Source: Balneolales bacterium (GTDB lineage Bacteria > Bacteroidota > Rhodothermia > Balneolales > Natronogracilivirgulaceae). From it: 6,310 nt of DNA. A model generated the notes under the pieces. That model had not been told where the DNA came from. It made no database searches and was given only the letters and a program-made list of their open reading frames with translations. Positions 1-5,482 of this stretch are shown here, piece by piece. The stretch spans positions 1 through 6,310 of the forward strand of contig SLLP01000031.1 of assembly GCA_007133995.1 (NCBI GenBank), given 5' to 3'. Each line of letters begins with the position of its first letter. Positions within the stretch are counted from its first letter, which is position 1. Position numbers and translations under genes: made by a program.

Positions 1-938
1 CGGCCACATCCGCCGAAATCCGTTCGCTGATCGCATCCCGCTTTGAACCCGAGGAGCTGGCCGTGGTGGAGGGGGATGCCGAAGTGACCACCGAGCTGCT
101 GCGCCAGCCGTTCGACAAGATTTTCTTCACCGGAAGCCCGCGGGTGGGACGCATTGTGATGAAAGCCGCCGCCCGGCACCTGACACCGGTGACGCTGGAA
201 TTGGGCGGCAAGAGTCCGGCCATTGTCCACAGCGACGCCCAGATGGGTGTGAGCGTACGGCGCATCTGGTGGGGCAAGACCATGAACGCAGGGCAGATCT
301 GTGTGGCGCCGGATTTCGTGGCGGTGCATGAATCGCAACGCGATGCCTTCATTAGTGAATCCCGAAAAGTGCTCAAGGATTTTTACCCGGATGGATACCG
401 GCCCGGTGAAAACTACACCAAAATCGTCAATGAAGACCACTTCGAGCGGTTGTCATCCCTGCTGGAAGAGTGTGATATCCTGCTCGGTGGCCGTACCGAT
501 CCCGAAACCAGATTCATAGAGCCCACCCTGATCGCGGCCGACTGGGACGATGAGATCATGGAAGATGAGATTTTTGGTCCGCTGTTGCCGTTGGTCTCCT
601 GGTCGGATGAAACCGAGATCATAGGGCGCCTGACGGGACAGGATCCGCCGCTGGCGCTCTACATGTTCACCCGAGACGAAGCGTTCCAGAAGACAATCAT
701 TCAGGAAGTCCCGTTCGGCGGGGGCTGCATCAATGACACCATCGCACACCTGATCAATCCGAAACTGCCGTTCGGTGGTGTCGGAACCAGCGGCATGGGT
801 GCCTATCACGGGAAATACAGTTTCGATACCTTCAGCAGGCGCCAGTCGGTGATGAGCAATGCGCTCTGGCCGGATCCGGAAGTGCGCTATCCACCGCACG
901 GAGAAAACAAGCTGAAGTGGCTCAAGAGGATTTTATAA
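1..938 (+). CDS. Aldehyde dehydrogenase, class 3-like (partial, 5' end outside window)
   Basis: Catalyses NAD(P)-dependent oxidation of an aldehyde to the carboxylic acid, probably in the cytoplasm or at the inner membrane face; the substrate cannot be told from sequence. The frame is open from position 3 and gives 311 visible residues. Class 3 enzymes usually have about 450-470, so roughly 150 N-terminal residues lie upstream. Family landmarks appear in order: the cofactor-binding FFTGSPRVG (from about 120), the general-base Glu in LELGGKSP (codon 198-200), the catalytic Cys in NAGQICVAPDF (codon 300-302), EIFGPLLPL (from 567), and the C-terminal PFGGVGTSGMGAYHGKYSFD block typical of the ALDH3/YwdH/coniferyl-aldehyde-dehydrogenase branch. 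The tail RYPPHGENKLKWLKRIL also fits this branch. The GTG at 63 is only an internal valine codon, not the start. The gene ends with TAA at 936-938 with no obvious hairpin terminator just downstream. All key residues are present, so it should be functional. Family is certain; subfamily is likely. Confidence 0.95.
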   Translation, partial: ATSAEIRSLIASRFEPEELAVVEGDAEVTTELLRQPFDKIFFTGSPRVGRIVMKAAARHLTPVTLELGGKSPAIVHSDAQMGVSVRRIWWGKTMNAGQICVAPDFVAVHESQRDAFISESRKVLKDFYPDGYRPGENYTKIVNEDHFERLSSLLEECDILLGGRTDPETRFIEPTLIAADWDDEIMEDEIFGPLLPLVSWSDETEIIGRLTGQDPPLALYMFTRDEAFQKTIIQEVPFGGGCINDTIAHLINPKLPFGGVGTSGMGAYHGKYSFDTFSRRQSVMSNALWPDPEVRYPPHGENKLKWLKRIL

Positions 939-1003
939 TCCCAAAATGGTCATTAGGAATTCAATTTCTCAAATTCGAAGAGGCATGGTGAATTTGCTTG
1001 TGT

Positions 1004-1159
1004 TTAACCATAGCCCCGGTTAGATCCCTGAACAGACAGGGGCAGCTGGTTCAAAAACCCGTCGAAATCCATACGATCCAGCTTCTTTTTGATCAGAAGA
1101 ATACCTGCCCAAGGGGTATTTTCTTTGTCGGTGAAGGTGATTTTGATTTCCATTGGCAT
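1004..1159 (-). pseudogene. N-terminal fragment of an IS1380-type transposase
   Basis: Reading the minus strand from ATG at 1159 gives 51 residues before TAA at 1004-1006. The peptide starts MPMEIKITFTDKENTPWAG, continues with a lysine-rich stretch and LDRMDFDGFL, and ends with QGSNRGYG. This matches my memory of the N-terminus of Bacteroidota-type IS1380-family transposases: 'FTDKE.TPWGG', a KK.LDR helix, then 'QGSNRGY'. In intact proteins the NRGY motif continues for several hundred more residues with the catalytic DDE core, so this is a truncated remnant that breaks just after NRGY. Its end lies about 65 bases beyond the aldehyde dehydrogenase stop. No Shine-Dalgarno sequence is seen before the ATG. 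A start at the second Met (1153) is equally possible. Family name is from recall; truncation is seen directly. Confidence 0.6.
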
Positions 1160-1459
1160 GTAAGAAAACCTTATTCGGTAACTGGAACAATTAATGCACG
1201 TCTAAAAAATTGTATTATAACTACTTACATCTGTTTTTTTATAATGGCATTCAATAGAAAAAAATCCTGATGACAATTTCGGGATTAGTGCAACTGTCGC
1301 TAGCCATTATGCTCATCCTCAAAGATCCTCCCTTACGGTTATTCATCGAAAGAATGAGTAACCCCATTAATAATAATAACAAAAGGCAGATATTTTGCAT
1401 TTTATCTGATTTGCTGTTTGAATTGTGAAATACCGTACCTCCTTGGAATTCCTTAGAGA

Positions 1460-1479
1460 AGGGAAATATATTTCACCCT
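1460..1479. repeat. Near-perfect palindrome around GAAATATATTTC
   Basis: The 12-base core GAAATATATTTC (1463-1474) is a perfect palindrome. It is flanked by AGG on the left and, after one extra base, ACCCT on the right, so AGGG and CCCT form outer arms. It could be a small operator or just AT-rich background. No gene starts close enough to assign a role. Confidence 0.3.
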
Positions 1480-1538
1480 AATTAGCTGATTTTTCGAAAA
1501 AAACAAGAGGATGATTCGCGTTTTTTATTGATAATTAA

Positions 1539-1690
1539 GTTTTTAGAAAGCAATATGTAAAAAACTACAGGATCACCATTCGAAAAAGATATGATCAAAT
1601 CGTGCCCATTGTACTTTGTGTCGATAGCGGATTTGCAGACCAGATTATGAACTATTAGATGGTCAAGTCGCCGGAAAGATTTATAAGTGG
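1539..1690 (+). pseudogene. Frameshifted internal fragment of an IS1380-type transposase (DSGF region)
   Basis: Between stops at 1536 and 1656 the plus strand encodes a 39-residue stretch that includes RYDQIVPIVLCVDSGFADQ and then IMNY. The sense continues in a second frame from 1652 as LLDGQVAGKIYKW, up to about 1690. Losing one T near 1655 would explain the TAG and the frame change. The pattern 'VPI(V/I)....DSGF.DQ ... GKIYK' is what I recall from the catalytic-Asp region of IS1380-family transposases. This piece is from the middle of such a protein and points opposite to the N-terminal piece at 1004-1159. It is therefore either from a second copy or from a rearranged one. It abuts the 3' end of the minus-strand gene. 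The frameshift and lack of a start make it non-functional. The similarity is from memory over about 50 residues. Confidence 0.45.
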
Positions 1691-1716
1691 ACTATCGACG
1701 GCGAGTTACCTTCTTA

Positions 1717-4110
1717 CTATTGTTCATCCTGTAACACACGATCAAGCGCCAATAGGGCCTCAAGCAATTTGCCTACACCATCGATGTTGTAGTAATAGGG
1801 ACGGGCGGGGTGCCCGCGGAACAAGCCCTCGTAATAAAGCTTTGAAACCGCATCCCGGGCAAAACGACGTGAATCGGCGAGGTATTCTACTTCGCCGGTG
1901 TTTTCATACATGGTCAGAAAAAACTTAATCGTGCTTCCATAATGTTCGGCGAAGGTCCCGTAGTGGGAATACGCTTCAGCATACAACTCGGAAAAGTCGA
2001 ATGATTCTCCACCCCCGTAGACACCGGGATTTTGGGGCGTGTCTTGTTTATAGGTTTCCGGGGGCGCCTCACGGATCCATTCGGCGAACTTTTCCGCCGC
2101 ATCCAGCAGCTCCGGTTCCTCCGTTAAACCATATGCCATAGCATAAGTTAATGCCACGTGTGTTCCATCAGCGTAGAGGTTGTAAAACTCCCACAGCGGT
2201 ATGGTGTACGTCGTTTTACTGCCATCCAGCAAATGAATCGGGTTGCCGGTTTTAATATCGACAGCAGCGGTGAATTTGCCACTCTCGGGGAGATAAGCGT
2301 GCTTGGCATACGCCTTCAAGTACGCCACTGCCTGATCGCGAAACGCCTCTTCTCCAGTCATTTGCCAGCTGACCAGCAAGTGATATGGCAGGGTACCAAG
2401 AGCACGACGCCCCCCCATGGCGTGATGGGCGGGCCTATCAAACGACTCGGGCGCATCGGGTGTCAGGTTCGTCTGCTCATCCCGATAGTTCCAGTGGAAG
2501 TCAGCCACGGTACGAGCCCACTCCAGGTGTTCCGGGTTCTCGGTCTGACTATACAGAAAAGCAAAGGAACTGATCAATGTGGCACCAAACTCGGCAAAGG
2601 CCCGGCCCGATGTGCCGGTGTCGTATCGGTTATGACGCCCCATGTCTTTGTCGACCACGTGCCACTCCCACATGGCTTCGATCTGGCGGCGCGTAGCATT
2701 GGAATCAGTATCCCAAAGCAATTTCCAGGCAGGAAGGCCGAGAAGTCCATGGGAGCGATCCGGCGCTCTGTGCGGGGCAACCTTTTCATCAGCGAAGATG
2801 TCGTAGTACTGCGTTCGCCCCCACCAAAACAGTCCCTTCTCCTCGTTTTTGTGCTCCATCGAAGCGGCGATCGACGCTTGGGCAAAATCCCGGTATTGTG
2901 AATCGTTGGTCATCTCGCTTAACCGCTGCATGGCTCGAAAAAGCTCCTGGTCGTAAGCGAAGTTCGAGCCGCGAGGCTGCCAAAACGAATCACGCCAGGC
3001 ACCACGCCAAGGAACGTAGGGCGCTTGTGGATACTCCACACTTTGGCGGTCCATCGTATCCGCCCAAGATACATTCCAGGATGCCGGCACGCGGTAGTCG
3101 TCTCCATCGTCCACCCAGTAGATCTCGACGCTGGTGATATAGACCGGCTCGTTGAACTCGATCATCACCCACTCGCTCGTTCCCCTGCGAGGGACCCAAT
3201 GGTCCAGCGGAACAGAGCTGCCACGGCCTCCATAATCGCTCCAGCCGATCTCGATCGCGGTGTTACGAGGCAGTTCCAGCCAACGGAACGCCGGCGGCGC
3301 GTCCCCGTCCTCCGGCACGCGGCCGTCGTTGATGTATTCCAGGTTGTAAGACCCGGGAGTAAACATGTCGGTGTAAACCGCATTCGGCATCGACACCTTG
3401 TTCTCAATCAGGTACGTCGCAGCCCGTCGCCTCACGTTTCCCATCGTCCGCCCGTTAACATTCCATAAGTAAATGCCTCCACCGGAATTCTCCTGCAACT
3501 GTACTTCAAGAAGCAGAGCACGTGCCGTAACGGGTTCGAAGAACATCTCAGTGGTTGCCTCCGCGTTCGCATTTGAAGCTGGCAAATCGTCGACCACCTC
3601 CTGCCACTGCCAAGCATGGCGATCGCCCCAGGCAAGATCGGCAACACCCCAAAAATTATTGTAAGGTGACGGAAACGTTGGTGGGGCAGCTCTTGGAGCC
3701 GCTCCGCCCCGCGGGGGATACTCGGGGCTCGTGCGGGTTCGCACATCCACCAAATTCGCGAGCATTTTCGATTGAACTTCCCCGTAGCGATCGGTGCCGT
3801 ACTCCATCAGCGTTTCGACCGCCTCCTTAACGTAGGCCCGGTACGGCCGCTCCTCCACCTCTTCCGGCGATATTCCGCTATCCAGTGGTTCGATACCCTC
3901 TTGAGTATAGACCCGGTCTACGCACCCATGATTTTCGCCGGGCAGATCCCGCGAGGCGTATCCCGCGATATTCAAATCCTTAGTGTCGACATCCGTGTCG
4001 ACGAAAGTGCGATTGCCGTCAAAATCCAAACCCTCGTACGGTGGTTTCATTTCGCCTGCGAAAACGGAGCAACCCAACCCCAAAAGCATAAAAATTTTAA
4101 GCCCAAACAT
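1717..4110 (-). CDS. Secreted six-hairpin ((alpha/alpha)-toroid) glycosidase/lyase-like protein with inserted discoidin-like region
   Basis: A 797-residue exported protein, probably acting on polysaccharide outside the inner membrane; neither reaction nor substrate can be read from sequence. Residues 1-19 form a signal peptide (hydrophobic IFMLLGLG, likely cut after SVFA). Residues 90-125 (VKEAVETLMEYGTDRYGEV, then SKMLANLVDVRTR) and about 375-797 form a helical repeat domain. Its landmarks are GSNFAYDQELFRAM (381-394), EEKGLFWWGRTQYYD (423-437), EAMWEWHVVDK (478-488), SELYAEAYSHYGTFAEHYG (707-725), and the closing GLFRGHPARPYY plus DGVGKLL (762-783). I recall this layout from uncharacterised exported proteins of Planctomycetota and related groups, in the six-hairpin glycosidase superfamily. 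About residues 135-372 are discoidin-like sequence interrupting that domain, with its halves in reversed order (see findings). The start ATG is followed directly by the signal peptide and has no Shine-Dalgarno, only AT-rich leader. No partner gene is adjacent. The stop is TAG at 1717-1719. Confident as a gene; family moderate; catalytic residues unknown. Confidence 0.85.
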   Translation of the reverse strand: MFGLKIFMLLGLGCSVFAGEMKPPYEGLDFDGNRTFVDTDVDTKDLNIAGYASRDLPGENHGCVDRVYTQEGIEPLDSGISPEEVEERPYRAYVKEAVETLMEYGTDRYGEVQSKMLANLVDVRTRTSPEYPPRGGAAPRAAPPTFPSPYNNFWGVADLAWGDRHAWQWQEVVDDLPASNANAEATTEMFFEPVTARALLLEVQLQENSGGGIYLWNVNGRTMGNVRRRAATYLIENKVSMPNAVYTDMFTPGSYNLEYINDGRVPEDGDAPPAFRWLELPRNTAIEIGWSDYGGRGSSVPLDHWVPRRGTSEWVMIEFNEPVYITSVEIYWVDDGDDYRVPASWNVSWADTMDRQSVEYPQAPYVPWRGAWRDSFWQPRGSNFAYDQELFRAMQRLSEMTNDSQYRDFAQASIAASMEHKNEEKGLFWWGRTQYYDIFADEKVAPHRAPDRSHGLLGLPAWKLLWDTDSNATRRQIEAMWEWHVVDKDMGRHNRYDTGTSGRAFAEFGATLISSFAFLYSQTENPEHLEWARTVADFHWNYRDEQTNLTPDAPESFDRPAHHAMGGRRALGTLPYHLLVSWQMTGEEAFRDQAVAYLKAYAKHAYLPESGKFTAAVDIKTGNPIHLLDGSKTTYTIPLWEFYNLYADGTHVALTYAMAYGLTEEPELLDAAEKFAEWIREAPPETYKQDTPQNPGVYGGGESFDFSELYAEAYSHYGTFAEHYGSTIKFFLTMYENTGEVEYLADSRRFARDAVSKLYYEGLFRGHPARPYYYNIDGVGKLLEALLALDRVLQDEQ

Positions 4111-4271
4111 ACAGACTCTGGAATTTATTTAATTAACGATAAAAGACATAATGGCTGCATTACTTACTAATTTTTAAGAGTAACAATTTATTATGAAAAA
4201 TAATATCAAAAATCAGTACTATAAACGACAAAAACATTTGCCCATTTTTACCATGGAACGTGATTGTTCAT

Positions 4272-4309
4272 TATACCAAAGGTACCTAAGAGATTGTTGA
4301 ATTGGTATA
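4272..4309. repeat. Inverted repeat TATACCAA / TTGGTATA
   Basis: Perfect 8-base arms TATACCAA (4272-4279) and TTGGTATA (4302-4309) are separated by 22 bases. Directly inside the left arm is an 8-base palindrome AGGTACCT (4280-4287). The layout suggests a protein-binding or recombination site rather than a terminator, because there is no T-tract and the arms are AT-rich. It lies about 160 bases upstream of the start at 4110 on the minus strand, a possible regulatory position. Function is unknown. Confidence 0.4.
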
Positions 4310-4345
4310 GAGAATCTTATCGGTGATCATATTCTGGTCGAAAAG

Positions 4346-4379
4346 GGGAAGCCGCTATTTATTTTCTACAAGGCTTCCC
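4346..4379 (-). terminator. Possible rho-independent terminator (8-bp stem, long loop)
   Basis: On the minus strand GGGAAGCC (4379-4372) pairs perfectly with GGCTTCCC (4353-4346) and is followed by CTTTT, as in an intrinsic terminator for the minus-strand gene ending at 4548. The 18-base AT-rich loop is much longer than usual, and the hairpin lies about 170 bases past the stop codon. An alternative is the stem of a mobile-element or recombination site. Confidence 0.4.
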
Positions 4380-4482
4380 GTCTATTGTTGTCTTTTAGGC
4401 CATGAACCAAGAAGCAAGAATAGGATACCTTTGCTACCTGGCAGCTCGAACCAGGGTGGCAGAGAACATGAATATTTCGACC

Positions 4483-4501
4483 CGCTAACTTGGGTTTAGC
4501 G
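4483..4501 (-). repeat. Small hairpin downstream of the variable-tail gene
   Basis: CGCTAA (4483-4488) and TTAGCG (4496-4501) form a perfect 6-base stem around a 7-base loop. It sits 47 bases after the stop codon of the gene at 4548-5168, preceded on the minus strand by a GC-rich run ending CAGGGCGAGAAGGCG. DGR target genes carry a GC-rich element and a hairpin just 3' of the variable region, and this arrangement is reminiscent of that. It is too short to be decisive, and no T-tract follows, so it is a poor terminator. Confidence 0.4.
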
Positions 4502-4547
4502 CGCCTTCTCGCCCTGCGGAACGGTCAGGCAAAGAGTCAAAATGGTG

Positions 4548-5168
4548 TTAATCCCGAAGGTAACGCACAGAAAAACCGTGTTGCCTACCGGTGTCCCTCC
4601 TGCCGGCAGTGCCTCTAAAGCTGAAAAGACTCCGCACCCAGGCGGGTTTAATATTATACTCGGAAGAACTCCACCAGTTCCCGAAGATACCTGCGTGGTC
4701 GAGATCAAGACCATCGCCGGAGCCAAGATTGACCACAATCTCATGGCTCCCCTGGGGCAAGTCCGCCCGGGTCCGCATCACTTCCTGCCCAGGAATGTTG
4801 TATACGGCGATCGCTGTATTCGTTCTTTCGGGGCCTTCAAGTGGAATAACCGTTCTGGGATTGAAAGGGTTGAGATACGAAGATCCAAGCGCAAATTCTG
4901 ATGGACCGTCGAGACGGCGTGCAGGTTCGGCCGACGTGGGCTGGCCCTGATAGGAAAAATGGAAATTTCCCTGGCTGTCCGTATGATCGGTAGCTATTTG
5001 GATATCATTATCATCGCAAAGTATTATCTGATGATTGGCTATCGGATTACGATGCTCTGTGACCAACCTCCCAGTCACGTCGTAGATTCTGGCATTACTG
5101 CTAAATAAAAAAAACGTCAAGATCAACAAAAAAACCTGTGCCGGAATAGAACCATGAAGCTTTTTCAT
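4548..5168 (-). CDS. Secreted chimeric protein: NPFNP-type module joined to a FISU/C-type-lectin tail with DGR-like variable region
   Basis: A 206-residue exported protein, probably a surface or binding protein rather than an enzyme. I chose ATG at 5168 because it opens a clean signal peptide (MKKLHGSIPAQVFLLILTFF, likely cut after SNA) and has a strong GGAGGG four bases upstream; an ATG nine codons further up (5195) lacks this. Residues 27-75 (IYDVTGRLV, TDSQGNFHFSY) resemble a carboxypeptidase-regulatory-like beta module. Residues 91-150 (LGSSYLNPFNPRTVIPLE, AVYNIPGQEVMRT, GSHEIVVNLG) match the C-terminal 'YPNPFNP ... VYNVLGQEV' module of Balneolota/Rhodothermota secreted proteins, with the usual YPN changed to YLN. 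At about 151-160 this passes straight into a FISU paralogous-domain tail: IFGNWWSSSEY, AW, then GFSVRYLRD at the end. Related proteins I recall have well over 100 residues between these parts, so a large internal deletion is likely although the frame stays open. The tail codons suggest diversification (see findings). Stop TAA at 4548-4550. Confidence 0.75.
   Translation of the reverse strand: MKKLHGSIPAQVFLLILTFFLFSSNARIYDVTGRLVTEHRNPIANHQIILCDDNDIQIATDHTDSQGNFHFSYQGQPTSAEPARRLDGPSEFALGSSYLNPFNPRTVIPLEGPERTNTAIAVYNIPGQEVMRTRADLPQGSHEIVVNLGSGDGLDLDHAGIFGNWWSSSEYNIKPAWVRSLFSFRGTAGRRDTGRQHGFSVRYLRD
4578..4680 (-). other. Candidate DGR variable region (VR) in the FISU tail
   Basis: This covers roughly residues 164-197 of the chimeric protein. 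Fixed scaffold residues (WWSSSEY, AW, R.L, GFSVR) alternate with positions where the codon ends in C or T but the first two bases differ freely: P175 CCC, F182 TTC, S183 AGC, G186 GGC, T187 ACT, A188 GCC, G189 GGC, D192 GAC, T193 ACC, G194 GGT and H197 CAC. All could derive from AAC/AAT by changes at A only, the signature of DGR mutagenesis. No template repeat or reverse transcriptase is in this window. Confidence 0.5.
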
Positions 5169-5172
5169 GATT

Positions 5173-5178
5173 CCCTCC
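5173..5178 (-). promoter_or_regulatory. Shine-Dalgarno GGAGGG before the chimeric gene
   Basis: GGAGGG on the minus strand is separated from the ATG at 5168 by four bases (AATC). It decides the start of the 206-residue protein in favour of 5168 over 5195. Such a strong site is unusual for classical Bacteroidia, and the other starts in this window lack one. Confidence 0.75.
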
Positions 5179-5482
5179 GTTGGTTTTGCAAACAACTGCT
5201 GCCCTCTGATTAAAAACCATCTGTTTTAAAGTAACGATGATCCTTATGTAAAATTTGTAATATTTAACAAACTGTTACATGCAGAACCATGCAACGGGAC
5301 CTGTTTCTTCTGCAAATCCTTTCCGGATATGTTTATGCCTTAAAAAAAGATTCGATCGGGGAGTAATTTCGTTGTGAAATGTGTTGGGAATGATGCTGGA
5401 TCTGCCAGATACGATCAATTATGCAGTGGCAGATTTTGTCCGACATGATAAAAGCAATTAAACTCCAGAAATGTGACGTACC
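5179..5482. other. Divergent intergenic region
   Basis: About 300 AT-rich bases lie between the divergent starts at 5168 (minus) and 5483 (plus), so promoters for both should be here. A small hairpin-forming sequence TTTGTAATATTTAACAAA occurs near 5247-5272, and an 8-base inverted repeat at 5400-5434. I cannot place convincing promoter boxes. The minus-strand frame that runs through 5333-5845 overlaps the CIA30 gene and is its shadow. Confidence 0.5.
5400..5434 (+). repeat. Inverted repeat ATCTGCCA / TGGCAGAT in the leader of the CIA30-deaminase gene
   Basis: Perfect 8-base arms ATCTGCCA (5400-5407) and TGGCAGAT (5427-5434) enclose 19 bases. The right arm is followed by TTT. It ends 48 bases before the ATG at 5483, where it could act as an operator or as a weak leader hairpin. 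Nothing identifies a regulator. Confidence 0.4.

Larger units (their letters stand above)
939..1716. other. AT-rich spacer with decayed transposase pieces
   Basis: About 780 bases separate the aldehyde dehydrogenase from the convergent minus-strand gene that ends at 1717. Base composition drops sharply to AT-rich. No intact gene is supported here. The recognisable content is two transposase fragments in opposite orientation (1004-1159 minus, 1539-1690 plus) and one near-palindrome (1460-1479). The stretch 1266-1290 (beginning CCTGATGACAATTTCGGG) lies about 110-130 bases upstream of the N-terminal transposase fragment's ATG. It could be an old insertion-sequence end, but I found no partner repeat to prove it. 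I recognise nothing in 1300-1455 or 1480-1535. Confidence 0.6.
4111..4547. other. AT-rich spacer between the two minus-strand genes
   Basis: No coding sequence is supported in these 437 bases. The part next to 4111, upstream of the large minus-strand gene, is very AT-rich and probably carries its promoter, but I cannot place clear -35/-10 or Bacteroidota-type TAnnTTTG boxes. The rest holds three inverted repeats, at 4272-4309, 4346-4379 and 4483-4501, listed separately. The length of the spacer argues against the two minus-strand genes forming an operon. Confidence 0.6.

Noticed and set aside
453..899. A 148-residue minus-strand open frame under the aldehyde dehydrogenase
   Set aside because: It is antisense to the catalytic region of a well-supported enzyme and has no recognisable feature.
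998..1270. A 90-residue plus-strand open frame in the spacer after the aldehyde dehydrogenase
   Set aside because: It has no recognisable motif and low-complexity composition at its end. The opposite strand over 1004-1159 encodes a recognisable transposase N-terminus, so the plus frame is its shadow.
1620..1699. Inverted repeat GTCGATAG / CTATCGAC, 64 bases apart
   Set aside because: The match stops at exactly eight bases, the arms have no shared flanks, and they fall inside the transposase remnant; chance is a sufficient explanation.
2158..2901. A 247-residue plus-strand open frame within the large secreted protein gene
   Set aside because: It is antisense to well-conserved motifs (WEWHVVDK, GLFWWG) and has no domain of its own.
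4069..4110. A lipoprotein signal (LGLGC at residues 10-14) in the large secreted protein
   Set aside because: The position three before the Cys is Gly rather than Leu/Val/Ile. The ordinary signal-peptidase site after SVFA fits better, so lipidation is not claimed.
4437..4455. A tRNA T-arm-like piece (minus strand CCTGG TTCGA... CCAGG)
   Set aside because: The loop is nine bases rather than seven, and no acceptor, D or anticodon arms can be drawn around it.
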